DNA of 64,000 nt from Candidatus Nitronereus thalassa (GCF_032191465.1 NZ_JAQOUE010000001.1:2542001-2606000), one strand, 5' to 3'. Shown: positions 55,967 to 64,000, counted from the first letter of the stretch. Numbers and translations are program-made. The notes: generated from the letters alone by a model not told the origin.

Positions 55967-57924
55967 CTGGCCTGTTCGAAGTGAGCCTTCCTATTAAACT
56001 CTTTCGCACTCCCATCCTCCTGTTTATCTTAGTCACCGTCTTTACGTCCATAGGCGTCATTGGCCTTCGCCACCTTGGCATCTTCGAGTTTCTGGAACTG
56101 GCCACCTACGACTGGACGCTACGCCTACAACCTTCAAACTCCACTCCCGACTCCCGAATTGTCCTAGTGACTATTTCGGAACAAGATATTCGTAGCATAG
56201 GGCGATGGCCATTGATCGACCACACCGTGGCTCAATTACTGGAACAACTTTCCCAATACGGCACCCGGGCCATTGGACTAGACATTTACCGAGATTTTGA
56301 TGTCCCGCCTGGGACCGAACAACTGAACCAGATTTTTACCCGCAATCCCAACATCGTGACCGTGATGAAATTTCCTTCGAGAACTCACATGGGAATTCCC
56401 GGGCCACGTGTTTTAATCAACACAGACCAGGTGGCTTTTAACGACATACTTGAAGATTCAGGAGGAACGGTACGGAGAGGGCTGCTGTTTTTAGATAACG
56501 GTGAAATCAGCGCGACATCATTTGCCTTGGCCTTGGTTACTCGCTACCTACACCAGGAAGGGATGGTGCTTCAACCAGACGAAAAAAATTCTGCTTTTGT
56601 CAAACTGGGAGCTGTCACTCTTCCTCCCTTGAAGTCCCATGATGGCGCCTATGTCAATCTTGATGATTCCGGCTATCAATTCATCATTCGGTATCGTCAT
56701 GGCAATCCCTCCTTTTCTCATTACGCGATTTCCGACATTCTCACAGGAACAGTGCCCGCTGGAGTATTTCAAAATAAAATTGTCCTCATCGGGGTCACAG
56801 CAGAAAGTGTAAAAGATTCCTTTATTACGCCGTATAGCGGAGGGTTGGACCATGAACAATCCATGCCAGGAATTGAGGTGCATGCTCAGATGGCGAGCCA
56901 GTTGCTTCGAATGGCCTTAGAGAGCGAACGGCCTATACAGGTGCTATCAGATTGGCAGGAGCAGGGATGGATCGTATTGTGGTGCATGATCGGGGGGTTA
57001 ACCGCCCTGGTGATCCGAGCCCTTTGGTCATTTTTGAGCATTTTCGTAGCCTGGACAGTTCTGTTGGTGGGAATCGCATATTTCGCCATTCAATTTGACT
57101 GGTGGCTTCCCTTGTTGACCCCGGTTTTGGGCTTGTTAGTCACAGGAAGTCTTGTATCGACAGCACTTTCGAAGATGGAGCGAGATCAACGGCAGCTGTT
57201 GATGGATCTCTTTTCCAAACATGTCTCCCCCGAGGTCGCCAATTTGATTTGGCAACAGCGCGATCAGTTTTTTCACGATGGAAGATTGCGTACTCAGAAA
57301 CAAGTTGTGACGGCGTTATTCGCAGACCTTGAAGGTTTTACACCCATCGCCGAATCGTTTACCCCTCAACAATTAATGGATTGGCTCAATCAGTATATGG
57401 AACTCATGGCCACCGTGGTCATGAAACACCAAGGGGTTGTTGACGATTATTATGGGGATGCGATCAAGGCAAACTTTGGCGTGCCCTTTGTCAGAACCAC
57501 GGATTCGGAAATTCGCCAAGATGCCCAAAATGCCGTCATGAGTGCCTTAGAGATGAAAAATGAAATTATAAGACTCAACATGGATCTTAAAGCTCAAGCG
57601 TTGCCTCCCGTGCGCCTGCGGATTGGTATTTTTACAGGCCCCGTGGTGGCTGGTAGCCTGGGGAGTTCCCAGCGACTAAAATTCACCACAGTTGGGGATG
57701 CAGTGAATATCGCAGCACGGTTAGAAAGCCTTGACCATGCTCCTCAGGATTCGCTCACCGAAGAGGAACCTTGCCGAATCCTTATAGGAGAGACGACAAA
57801 GACCTACTTGGACGGACAATGGGAAACCCATGATTGCGGAGAAATCAAGCTCAAAGGCAAAGAACATCGAATCAAGGTGTATCGGATATTAGGATTTCTG
57901 GAAGAAAAGATGGATTCCCGCTAG
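55957..57924 (+). CDS. CHASE2-domain class III nucleotide cyclase with atypical substrate residue
   Basis: A ~655-residue membrane cyclase. TM helix (~17-37), CHASE2 sensor (~42-325), three TM helices (~337-400) and the catalytic domain (~445-650). Metal ligands D457 (LFADLEGFT) and D501 (YYGDAIKA) and the VGDAVNIAARLE motif are present. The adenine-selecting Lys of the family (K447 in the sister protein at 26508) is Asp at 497 (VVDDYYGD), so substrate specificity is unclear. Start TTG 55957 overlaps the CHAT gene stop by 10 nt; GTG 55981 is an alternative. The last residues and TAG stop come from a REP-like palindrome. Confidence 0.8.
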   Translation: MALTGLFEVSLPIKLFRTPILLFILVTVFTSIGVIGLRHLGIFEFLELATYDWTLRLQPSNSTPDSRIVLVTISEQDIRSIGRWPLIDHTVAQLLEQLSQYGTRAIGLDIYRDFDVPPGTEQLNQIFTRNPNIVTVMKFPSRTHMGIPGPRVLINTDQVAFNDILEDSGGTVRRGLLFLDNGEISATSFALALVTRYLHQEGMVLQPDEKNSAFVKLGAVTLPPLKSHDGAYVNLDDSGYQFIIRYRHGNPSFSHYAISDILTGTVPAGVFQNKIVLIGVTAESVKDSFITPYSGGLDHEQSMPGIEVHAQMASQLLRMALESERPIQVLSDWQEQGWIVLWCMIGGLTALVIRALWSFLSIFVAWTVLLVGIAYFAIQFDWWLPLLTPVLGLLVTGSLVSTALSKMERDQRQLLMDLFSKHVSPEVANLIWQQRDQFFHDGRLRTQKQVVTALFADLEGFTPIAESFTPQQLMDWLNQYMELMATVVMKHQGVVDDYYGDAIKANFGVPFVRTTDSEIRQDAQNAVMSALEMKNEIIRLNMDLKAQALPPVRLRIGIFTGPVVAGSLGSSQRLKFTTVGDAVNIAARLESLDHAPQDSLTEEEPCRILIGETTKTYLDGQWETHDCGEIKLKGKEHRIKVYRILGFLEEKMDSR

Positions 57925-57940
57925 GGACTGCGGGAATGAC
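57911..57940. repeat. REP-like palindromic element 1
   Basis: TGGATTCCCGCTAGGGACTGCGGGAATGAC type: an imperfect CCCGC...GCGGG hairpin. Its CTAG contains the stop codon of the cyclase gene. Part of a family of seven in this window; faces element 2 in inverted orientation. Confidence 0.8.
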
Positions 57941-58004
57941 AACAGAGGCTTGTGGGTTTGTGAGTATGGGGGAGGGACCGTTTGTCTGCTGGAACCTCAA
58001 TTCA

Positions 58005-58035
58005 TCATGCCCGCAAGCTTTGAGCGGGTATCCAG
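58005..58035. repeat. REP-like palindromic element 2 (inverted)
   Basis: TCATGCCCGCAAGCTTTGAG plus CGGGTATCCA, the reverse-complement form of the family. With element 1 it forms an inverted pair ~65 bp apart between the convergent cyclase and regulator genes, and could terminate both. Confidence 0.8.
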
Positions 58036-58103
58036 ATGGGCATTCCTTTCTTGGGAAAAGAAGGTTCGCAGGTGACCTTTCGGTCAAGCTATGTGGAAAT
58101 CCC

Positions 58104-59651
58104 TCAAGGCTCCCCGATTCCATAACGTTTAATTTTTTTAATAAGTCCTTGACGGCTGAGACCCAAAAGTTTGGCAGTCTGTACTTGATTATAATGGCAA
58201 GATTGCAGAGCCTCCTGAATCATTCGTTTTTCTAAATCCTCAACGGCCTCATGAATGGTTCGACCGGGGGTAAGTGTTCCACTCTGGTGGAGAACCTTTC
58301 CAAAACGGATGTTGTCTTCTAAATCATCCATGGTCACGGTCGTCCGGCGCACCGTCACCACAATCCGCTTAATTTCGTTTTCAAGTTGCCGCACATTGCC
58401 AGGCCAAAAATAGGATTCAAACCTTTTTAGCGCTGACGGGGAAAATCGTTTGGGATCGGTTCGCAATTCCTGGCAATATTTATGGAGGAAGAAATTGGCT
58501 AGCATGGGAATATCACCGGGAATTTCTCGGAGGGCTGGTGTTTGAATGTGGATGATTTTCAACCGGTAATACAAATCTTCTCGAAATTCTCCCTCCCGAA
58601 TGGCTTCCTCGAGTTTTTTATTTGTCGCTGCAATTACGCGAACATCAATGGGAATATTCGTCCGTCCTCCCACACGCTCAAACAGGCGTTCTTGGAGAAC
58701 TCGCAGAATCTTTGCCTGGGCTCGTTTTCCCAAGTCGCCAATTTCATCGAGGAAAAGGGTGCCACCATTCGCTTGTTCGAATTTTCCTATCCTGGCTTCG
58801 ACCCCAGTGGCGACTCCCTTTTCGATGCCAAATAATTCACTTTCAAGTAAATTCTCCGGGAGAGCCGCACAATTAAGGGCAACAAAAGGAAACTTGGCGC
58901 GTAAGCTGTTGTAATGAATGGCCTTGGCAACGAGTTCTTTCCCCGTACCGTTTTCACCGGTGATTAACACATCGACAGAGCTATCTCTGACCTGGTCGAT
59001 CAGCCGAATGATATTTTGAACCCTCGGACTGGTTCCGATCAGATTTTGAGTGGCGAATCGTCCTTCCATCTCTTTCCAGAGTTGGGCATTGACTTGAGAG
59101 AGTTGGTCCCGCTGCTGCGTAACCAGGTGCAGAATTTGTGCCGTTTCAACTGCCGGAGCCGTTTGATCAACCAAAAATGTTCCCAATTCCAAATCTCGTC
59201 TAGAAAAAGAGCCGCCCTTTTTATTTATGGCTTCAAATACCCCAATGATTTCACCGGAATTAGACCGTAAGGGAATGGCTAAGACGCAACGCGTTCGAAT
59301 GTGAGATAGGCGATCAATCCCTGGATAAAATCGGGCGTCCTGTGCCGCATTTGCCACGATGAGGGGGGTGCCGTTCATCAAGGCCGAACCGGCAATTCCC
59401 AGACGTGCGTCAAACCGAATAGGCACCCCATCAAGCGTGACAAAGGACACGAGTTCACAATGTTCCCGGTCATAGATCAGAATACTGGTACTTTCCGCCT
59501 GAAGAATCTTGGCGGCCTCTTGGGAGAGCATTTTCAGGAATTCCGGAAACTGGTTTTGCGCATTGAGATTACGGCAAAGATCAAGGACGGCGGTGAGTTC
59601 TTTTTTTGGAAGCTGCGAAGAGTTAGGCAACGTTTTGGAGTCTGACTTCAT
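58104..59651 (-). CDS. GAF-AAA+-HTH regulator of the sigma54-activator family, with variant GAFTGA loop
   Basis: A 515-residue regulator. GAF domain (~20-175), coiled linker, AAA+ domain (~200-430): Walker A GENGTGKE (232-239), Walker B GTLFLDE (297-303), arginine-finger region REDLYYRL (357-364). A Fis-type HTH is at ~486-511 (QTAKLLGLSRQGL). The sigma54-contact loop GAFTGA is replaced by GVATGV (279-284), losing the conserved Phe, so activation of sigma54 is not assured. It lies between two sigma54-type promoters and is a natural candidate to control them. The ATG start has no strong ribosome site. Confidence 0.85.
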   Translation of the reverse strand: MKSDSKTLPNSSQLPKKELTAVLDLCRNLNAQNQFPEFLKMLSQEAAKILQAESTSILIYDREHCELVSFVTLDGVPIRFDARLGIAGSALMNGTPLIVANAAQDARFYPGIDRLSHIRTRCVLAIPLRSNSGEIIGVFEAINKKGGSFSRRDLELGTFLVDQTAPAVETAQILHLVTQQRDQLSQVNAQLWKEMEGRFATQNLIGTSPRVQNIIRLIDQVRDSSVDVLITGENGTGKELVAKAIHYNSLRAKFPFVALNCAALPENLLESELFGIEKGVATGVEARIGKFEQANGGTLFLDEIGDLGKRAQAKILRVLQERLFERVGGRTNIPIDVRVIAATNKKLEEAIREGEFREDLYYRLKIIHIQTPALREIPGDIPMLANFFLHKYCQELRTDPKRFSPSALKRFESYFWPGNVRQLENEIKRIVVTVRRTTVTMDDLEDNIRFGKVLHQSGTLTPGRTIHEAVEDLEKRMIQEALQSCHYNQVQTAKLLGLSRQGLIKKIKRYGIGEP

Positions 59652-59821
59652 ACGTCGAAACCCTTAGTTGCAGAGGAGAGGGAAAGTGAAACGCATCTCA
59701 GACCCTTAGTGTGTCATGATAAAAAAGGCTATGTCAACGAGGTAATCGAAATTGAAACAATGTATACAGTGGCCTCCCTCTCGGCGAGTGAATCACAATC
59801 CATTACCAAAGAGGAAAATGT

Positions 59822-59837
59822 TGGCACCTCACTTGCT
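59822..59837 (+). promoter_or_regulatory. Sigma54-type (-24/-12) promoter upstream of the DUF928 gene
   Basis: TGGCACC-TCAC-TTGCT is a full match to TGGCAC-N5-TTGCW, with 10 nt between GG and GC. It lies 83 bp upstream of the DUF928 gene start, in the divergent region with the AAA+ regulator gene. Confidence 0.8.
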
Positions 59838-59919
59838 AGAGAAACAGATAGGAGCATATTCTAATTTAGACTCAGGAAAGACATATATTTCCCGTAGTCT
59901 CTGATCAGGAGGGACGGAC

Positions 59920-60735
59920 ATGCGATACATTCAACTCACAATCGTGATGGTTATCTTAGGACTGATGGCAGGCGGAGTTTCGGGAAAACCTTTACCTGGA
60001 AAGGAAACCAAGGAAGATAAATTTATTGCCCGCAATGGAGCTAAATCAGGCAGCACTGTGGAAGAGAAAGAACAACACCTAGTTCAATCGGCCAAAATGG
60101 AAAAGGCGACTCGGATGCCAGTGTACAAACCACCGAAACGGGGAGCGCCTGGCGGTCGAGTTGGGGGAGGGACCCGGGGCGATGCCGGAATTCATTTGAT
60201 GACGCATGTCTTAGCTCCAGGGCAAGTCAGGGGATTAACCAGCCAAGATCAACCCGATCTCTATTGGTATGTATCCAAATCAACCAATGTGCCTATCGAG
60301 TTTACATTGATTGACGAAGACGGGATTGAACCCTTGGTTGAAACTCGGCTCCCGTCCCCTGTGGAGGCTGGCATTCAACGGATTCGGCTTTCAGATTTTG
60401 GGGTTCGGCTGTCGCCGGAAAAGATGTACCGATGGTCCGTGGCCTTGATTCTTGATCCCGAGCATCGTTCAAAAGACCTTGTGGCCAGTGCAAGAATTCA
60501 ACGGGCCTTACCCTCGGAAGTTCCGAAAAATGTCTCAGAGCATAGTGATGCCGTAGAAGCCACGTTTATCCATGCCGAGGCAGGATTGTGGTATGACGCT
60601 ATCGCGGCCATATCCCGGGCCATTAAGGAATCTCCCGAGGAAACCCGCTTGCAACAGATTCGGAACGCTCTGTTGGATCAAGTAAACCTAGAAGAAGTGG
60701 CGAGGTTCGACCGCATAGCCAAAAAGAAATTTTAG
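59920..60735 (+). CDS. DUF928-family exported protein
   Basis: A 271-residue secreted protein. A signal peptide (IVMVILGLMAGGVSGKP) precedes a basic region with the DUF928 hallmark PKRGAPGGRVGGGTRG (~73-88), and a beta-sandwich-like domain (LYWYVSKSTNVPIEFTLIDEDG; YRWSVALILD) plus helical tail. The family has no known function; in cyanobacteria it keeps company with CHASE2, CHAT and ShlB-type genes, as here. Good AGGAGGG upstream of the ATG. Confidence 0.8.
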   Translation: MRYIQLTIVMVILGLMAGGVSGKPLPGKETKEDKFIARNGAKSGSTVEEKEQHLVQSAKMEKATRMPVYKPPKRGAPGGRVGGGTRGDAGIHLMTHVLAPGQVRGLTSQDQPDLYWYVSKSTNVPIEFTLIDEDGIEPLVETRLPSPVEAGIQRIRLSDFGVRLSPEKMYRWSVALILDPEHRSKDLVASARIQRALPSEVPKNVSEHSDAVEATFIHAEAGLWYDAIAAISRAIKESPEETRLQQIRNALLDQVNLEEVARFDRIAKKKF

Positions 60736-60815
60736 GGAACATTCTTTTTTCACCCTTCCAACAGTCGTTAGCGTGAAACCATCTGATTTTTCTTGCCTGA
60801 GGCGGCTAAGAAGGA

Positions 60816-60846
60816 TGGGTTCCCGCCATTAGCTTGCGGGCACGAC
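60816..60846. repeat. REP-like palindromic element 3
   Basis: TGGGTTCCCGCCATTAGCTT then GCGGGCACGAC; same family as element 1, direct orientation. Confidence 0.75.
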
Positions 60847-60910
60847 GAATAAGCCTCCAACAGGTATCAGGCGATGTCCTGTCCCTAATTACAATCCTCA
60901 CTAATCCCTC

Positions 60911-60940
60911 TGGCTTCCCGCTAGTAACCGTGGGAAGCCA
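60911..60940. repeat. REP-like palindromic element 4
   Basis: TGGCTTCCCGCTAGTAACCG then TGGGAAGCCA; a diverged member whose arms pair almost perfectly. Confidence 0.7.
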
Positions 60941-60971
60941 GCTTGCAGTTTTCCTCCTCGGGGAGAACCCT

Positions 60972-61003
60972 TGGATGCCTGCTAACGTATTGCGGGCATG
61001 ACG
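60972..61003. repeat. REP-like palindromic element 5
   Basis: TGGATGCCTGCTAACGTATT then GCGGGCATGACG; direct orientation. Confidence 0.75.
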
Positions 61004-61065
61004 GATGGGAAATTCCACGGGTAACCAGCCCTATTCCTATTACTACAGTGCCATCGCCCACCGTT

Positions 61066-61095
61066 GTCATACCCGCAGTCTTTAGCGGGATTCTA
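61066..61095. repeat. REP-like palindromic element 6 (inverted)
   Basis: GTCATACCCGCAGTCTTTAG then CGGGATTCTA; inverted orientation, closest to the common form of the family. Confidence 0.78.
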
Positions 61096-61250
61096 TCTGG
61101 TACTTTCTTTCCTTTTTCCTGATGACCCCAAAAACGTCACGATATTCTGTGAAGCAATTAAGTCTCCTTCTCCCTAAACCGAAAAACAGGAGGATAGAAG
61201 AATGACGCACTCATTCATGGTTTTCCTTGCCCTGCAACCTCCGGAGTTAC

Positions 61251-62003
61251 ATGGTCGCGAAGAGAAGAACGCGAGGATTTATTCTGTTGGGCATGGTTTC
61301 CGTATGTCTCACCCTTCCCGCTTCCGGTTTTTCCCAAGCCTTCTTGAATCCTGAGCACCTTTCCGAAATTAACGGCCTCGCCCATGTGGACCCTGGCGAA
61401 ACCGGGACAATCGAAACAGCACACACCCAAGTAGCCATGGAACACATTGAACTTCCCGCCATGGCAGACCCGTTTGCCAATCGCGATGCGTTAGTGCTGG
61501 TTCGCTTGAAAACCCCAGCTGCACGAGCAGACCGTTCACCAGTCCTGGCGGAAATTTACTTTGATGCGAAACGCTATTTCCTCAAACGAGAAGCGGCCCA
61601 AATAATTGTTGAAAGTGCAAAGCTCTTGGCCCATGATCACACTCGCAAACTTCAGATTGAGGCAATTTGCGATAAGCGCGGCACGACCGCGTATAGTGTG
61701 GCGTTGGGAATCCATCGAGCTGATTCTGTAACCCGCTACTTACAAAATCTCGGCGTTCCATCTTCACAAATATCAACCATCTCTTTTGGTTCCCACCAAC
61801 CTCGTTGTTACGGTCGCGCATCGGACTGTTGGCAAGACATGCTTCGTATTGACCACGCGTTCCAGTTGTTAGCTATGAACCGCCCTCAGTCAGGATGCTT
61901 GGCGCGACTTCGATTAACCCCGGGAATTAATGAACAAGTAACGTCTGAGCACGCGACTCACCAGCCATTCCTCCAACGAATTCACCTCGCAGAGTCACGG
62001 TAA
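61251..62003 (+). CDS. OmpA-family peptidoglycan-binding outer-membrane protein
   Basis: A 250-residue exported protein. Signal peptide (GFILLGMVSVCLTLPASGFSQ), a ~75-residue linker and an OmpA-like domain (~95-215): AEIYFDAKRYFLKREAAQII, LQIEAICDKRGTTAYSVALG and HRADSVTRYLQNLGV; the ICDKRGTTAYSVALG replaces the classic GHxDxxGT. It would anchor the envelope to peptidoglycan. GGAG lies 6 nt before the ATG at 61251. Confidence 0.8.
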   Translation: MVAKRRTRGFILLGMVSVCLTLPASGFSQAFLNPEHLSEINGLAHVDPGETGTIETAHTQVAMEHIELPAMADPFANRDALVLVRLKTPAARADRSPVLAEIYFDAKRYFLKREAAQIIVESAKLLAHDHTRKLQIEAICDKRGTTAYSVALGIHRADSVTRYLQNLGVPSSQISTISFGSHQPRCYGRASDCWQDMLRIDHAFQLLAMNRPQSGCLARLRLTPGINEQVTSEHATHQPFLQRIHLAESR

Positions 62004-62346
62004 ATTTCGAGAACTAACGCAGTTGACTGAGACGAAGCGGATTTTCTGAATTCCACTCATCTTTCGGCATTCCGATATAGAGAAAGAAGTCCAGGAAATT
62101 ATAAGACGGATCCCCGCTAGAGACTGCCGGGGGCGACTGGTAGCAATTAAAAGTGGCTCATCAGGAAATGGCGTGGGTTTAAGATGTGGCCCTCGATATT
62201 ATCCTTGGCCATGGGTGGGGGCGGGGATACCTTTCCAGGGACAATGGGGATTTTGTAGCCGCAGCATCTCATGCTGCCATCTCAAAGGGTGCGTGATTCC
62301 TCATCAAGTCTTCTGGCCAATTCAAATCCTGGAAGAGCCTTAAAAA
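62004..62346. other. Convergent intergenic region
   Basis: One REP-like element (62108-62137) lies here; nothing else was recognised. Confidence 0.4.
62108..62137. repeat. REP-like palindromic element 7
   Basis: GGATCCCCGCTAGAGACTGC then CGGGGGCGAC; direct orientation, between the OmpA-like and TpsB genes. Confidence 0.7.
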
Positions 62347-64000
62347 TTAATCCAGCACGTTGACCACAAGTTGCAGATGGATGCCGTCATCCTGGAGGTT
62401 TCCGCCGGTGGTGGGAACATGGTTGAGAGGAAGGCCCCAATAAATGCTGAAATGGGCTCGGTCGAATATTGACGCTCGTAATCCCAACCCGACACTAGCT
62501 AGGGTTTCGGGGTCGGGGTTGACACCCTTGGCGACCCAGGCGCGCCCCACATCGAGAAAGGGAGCAAACTGCAGATTCACCGGCCCCAGCATCCCAGGCA
62601 AGAGGGGAATGCGGGTTTCAACAGAAAACACAAAAGCGTTGTCGCGAACCAGTTGGTTTTCTCGATAGCCTCGAACGCTATACCGTCCCCCCACTGCCGA
62701 TTGTTCAAGGGGAAACAGTCGGTCATTGGCATACTGCAGAATCATCCGGCTCAAAAGCTGAATCCCTGAGGGATCAAAACGGTGCGCCCACTGGGCCTGT
62801 CCTTGCCAAGAGAAGAATTGGGTATCGGGAAGACTGCCCCCGTTATTCGTCGCATCGAGGATATCAATGCCCCAACTCATTTGAGAGCGGAGAGCCATCA
62901 CATCTTGCCGTTGTCGATTGGTCCATTCTTGAACAAAGCGTAACGCCGAGACGACCGACTCCCCATTGGGTTTGGCCCCGGGAGTAAAAATATTGGTGCC
63001 CACATTGGATAAGAAAATCTGACTCCGCAGCCGCTCAAACCCCAAAGATACTGCCAATTCTTGTTCGAGAGTGCGATAAAGAGGCTGGCGAATGGAGAAG
63101 TGGACAATCTCTGATTCGCTCTTAAGATTCAGGGTGTCAAACGGAGCTTCCACAATGGCAAAGTCGTTTTTGCGGTATTGCACCAACAGAGTGGTGTCCC
63201 AAGGGCTGAGGGGTAGCAGGTAGCTTGTTTCAAATTGCGGGTCGAGGCCATCGGACTTTCCATACGTCACCGTGAAAATATCCCCAAGCCCAATAAGATT
63301 TTGATGAGAGATTGTGGCTGAACCCCGCTCTGCACCGACGGTGGGCGATTGAAAATTATTCAAGTCCGTCCACATCTTGTATGGACTGGCTTCTTCAACT
63401 TTGACGAGCAGGATGCTTTGGCCAGGCTTGAGCCCTGGTTTCAACTCCGCATTGACTCGTTTGAAGCGGCGATCTTGTAAAAGCAGTTGCAAGCGTTTTC
63501 GAAGTTCATAAATGTTGAGAGGTGTCCCGGCACTGAGGCGAATCCGACTTTCCAAATAAAACGGAAAGAAGTGTTTTGTTCCTTCAACCTGAACATCCGT
63601 GAGTTCGCCTTCGATGATTTGGATGGTCACCACGCCATCTTGGACGGTTTGGTCAGGAAGAACTGCTCCGGAATTGATGTACCCTTTGTTGACATAGAGC
63701 AACGTCAATGCCTGCCGAATCTTTTGGAGGTCTTCGGTTGTCAATTCCCGATTAACATAAGGCGCAATGACTTCATCCAACTCTTCTTGAGTAAACACGG
63801 TACTCCCAATAACCTGTATATCCTTAATGAACACCCGAATGAGAGGAAGCCGCTGGCGGCTGGGATCTATGGCTGGAGGAGGAGGAAGAATCCGTTCTGG
63901 GGGAGGAATTGGCTTTGGAGGAATTTGTTTTTCTAAGGCCGGAGGTTCCCCAGATCGTCCGCTAGGATCAAGCGTTGGGGGGACTAATTGGGAAAAACCC
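62347..64000 (-). CDS. TpsB/FhaC-type outer-membrane secretion porin (partial)
   Basis: The frame stays open to the right edge, so the N-terminus is missing; 551 codons are visible. A Pro-rich stretch (KPIPPPERILPPPPAI) precedes a POTRA domain (VFIKDIQVIGSTVFTQEELD; QALTLLYVNKGYINSGAVLPDQ), a second POTRA, and a 16-strand barrel of the ShlB/FhaC/HecB family, with the VRGYRE motif (RYSVRGYRENQLVRD) of loop 6. It ends LQLVVNVLD. Such porins export large TPS adhesins or hemolysins. No TpsA partner with a secretion domain is in view; it may lie beyond the edge. Confidence 0.88.
   Translation of the reverse strand, partial: GFSQLVPPTLDPSGRSGEPPALEKQIPPKPIPPPERILPPPPAIDPSRQRLPLIRVFIKDIQVIGSTVFTQEELDEVIAPYVNRELTTEDLQKIRQALTLLYVNKGYINSGAVLPDQTVQDGVVTIQIIEGELTDVQVEGTKHFFPFYLESRIRLSAGTPLNIYELRKRLQLLLQDRRFKRVNAELKPGLKPGQSILLVKVEEASPYKMWTDLNNFQSPTVGAERGSATISHQNLIGLGDIFTVTYGKSDGLDPQFETSYLLPLSPWDTTLLVQYRKNDFAIVEAPFDTLNLKSESEIVHFSIRQPLYRTLEQELAVSLGFERLRSQIFLSNVGTNIFTPGAKPNGESVVSALRFVQEWTNRQRQDVMALRSQMSWGIDILDATNNGGSLPDTQFFSWQGQAQWAHRFDPSGIQLLSRMILQYANDRLFPLEQSAVGGRYSVRGYRENQLVRDNAFVFSVETRIPLLPGMLGPVNLQFAPFLDVGRAWVAKGVNPDPETLASVGLGLRASIFDRAHFSIYWGLPLNHVPTTGGNLQDDGIHLQLVVNVLD

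Larger units (their letters stand above)
60736..61250. other. Intergenic region packed with REP-like elements
   Basis: Four members of the CCCGC...GCGGG palindrome family lie here (60816-60846, 60911-60940, 60972-61003 and 61066-61095). No gene was recognised. Confidence 0.6.

Noticed and set aside
1-64000. Prophage, integrative element, CRISPR array, tRNA or rRNA genes
   Set aside because: I saw no integrase, transposase, phage structural gene, regular spacer array or cloverleaf-like sequence; a covariance-model scan would be needed to exclude small RNAs.

Overview
The window reads as an ordinary chromosomal segment, not a plasmid or prophage, from a Gram-negative bacterium. It has lipoproteins, an LptM-like lipoprotein, OmpA, an FhaC-type outer-membrane barrel and a periplasmic c-type cytochrome. 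Gene content (many membrane sensor kinases, paired Mrp and PCP-reductase-domain proteins, a heme-oxygenase-like diiron protein, CHASE2 cyclases, CHAT, DUF928 and FecR proteins) and moderate GC fit a Nitrospirota organism, most likely Nitrospira-like. That assignment is inference; no rRNA or other phylogenetic marker is present. I saw no tRNA, rRNA, CRISPR array or transposase.

Layout. 1-7.5 kb: edge of a PilJ-type sensor, a c-type cytochrome behind a sigma54-type promoter, a receiver gene broken by an in-frame TGA, and an operon of a UrtA-like binding lipoprotein with a hybrid histidine kinase. 7.5-11.6 kb: three-gene operon (aldehyde dehydrogenase, VOC dioxygenase-like protein, saccharopine dehydrogenase-like protein) that looks like lysine degradation, then a lone receiver. 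12-17.3 kb: fatty acid desaturase, a PrsK-like kinase whose 5' end lies in a perfect 292-bp tandem duplication, a diiron HDO protein and an HPF-type factor. 17.6-22.9 kb: CBS, HDOD, SthA, GIY-YIG and APH/P-loop kinase genes. 22.9-23.5 kb: AT-rich intergenic region with two inverted DnaA-box pairs, where overall coding-strand bias flips; a candidate oriC. 24-26 kb: PCP-reductase-domain protein, Mrp and a small HExxH lipoprotein.

26.5-35.8 kb: CHASE2 adenylate cyclase, a 1.4k-residue FecR-domain repetitive surface protein, a TPR/beta-barrel protein and a class II cAMP phosphodiesterase-like enzyme: a possible cAMP-linked surface module. 36-40.2 kb: small membrane and hypothetical proteins plus gpmA. 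40.4-47.8 kb: amino-acid biosynthesis run argD-argF-argH-lptM-lysA-dapA-dapB without argG. 47.9-49.4 kb: two inverted copies of a ~200-bp repeat flank one AT-rich gene with an RN-x3-H motif reminiscent of HEPN RNases. Then hemL, a STAS protein and small genes.

52-64 kb: GAF histidine kinase (sigma54-type promoter), TPR-CHAT protease, second CHASE2 cyclase, an atypical sigma54-activator-like regulator, DUF928 protein (sigma54-type promoter), OmpA-like protein and a TpsB/FhaC secretion porin running off the right edge. This set resembles the CHASE2/CHAT/DUF928/ShlB groupings of cyanobacteria and is the most interesting system here. A family of short palindromic REP-like elements is scattered between 57.9 and 62.1 kb; one copy supplies the stop codon of the second cyclase.
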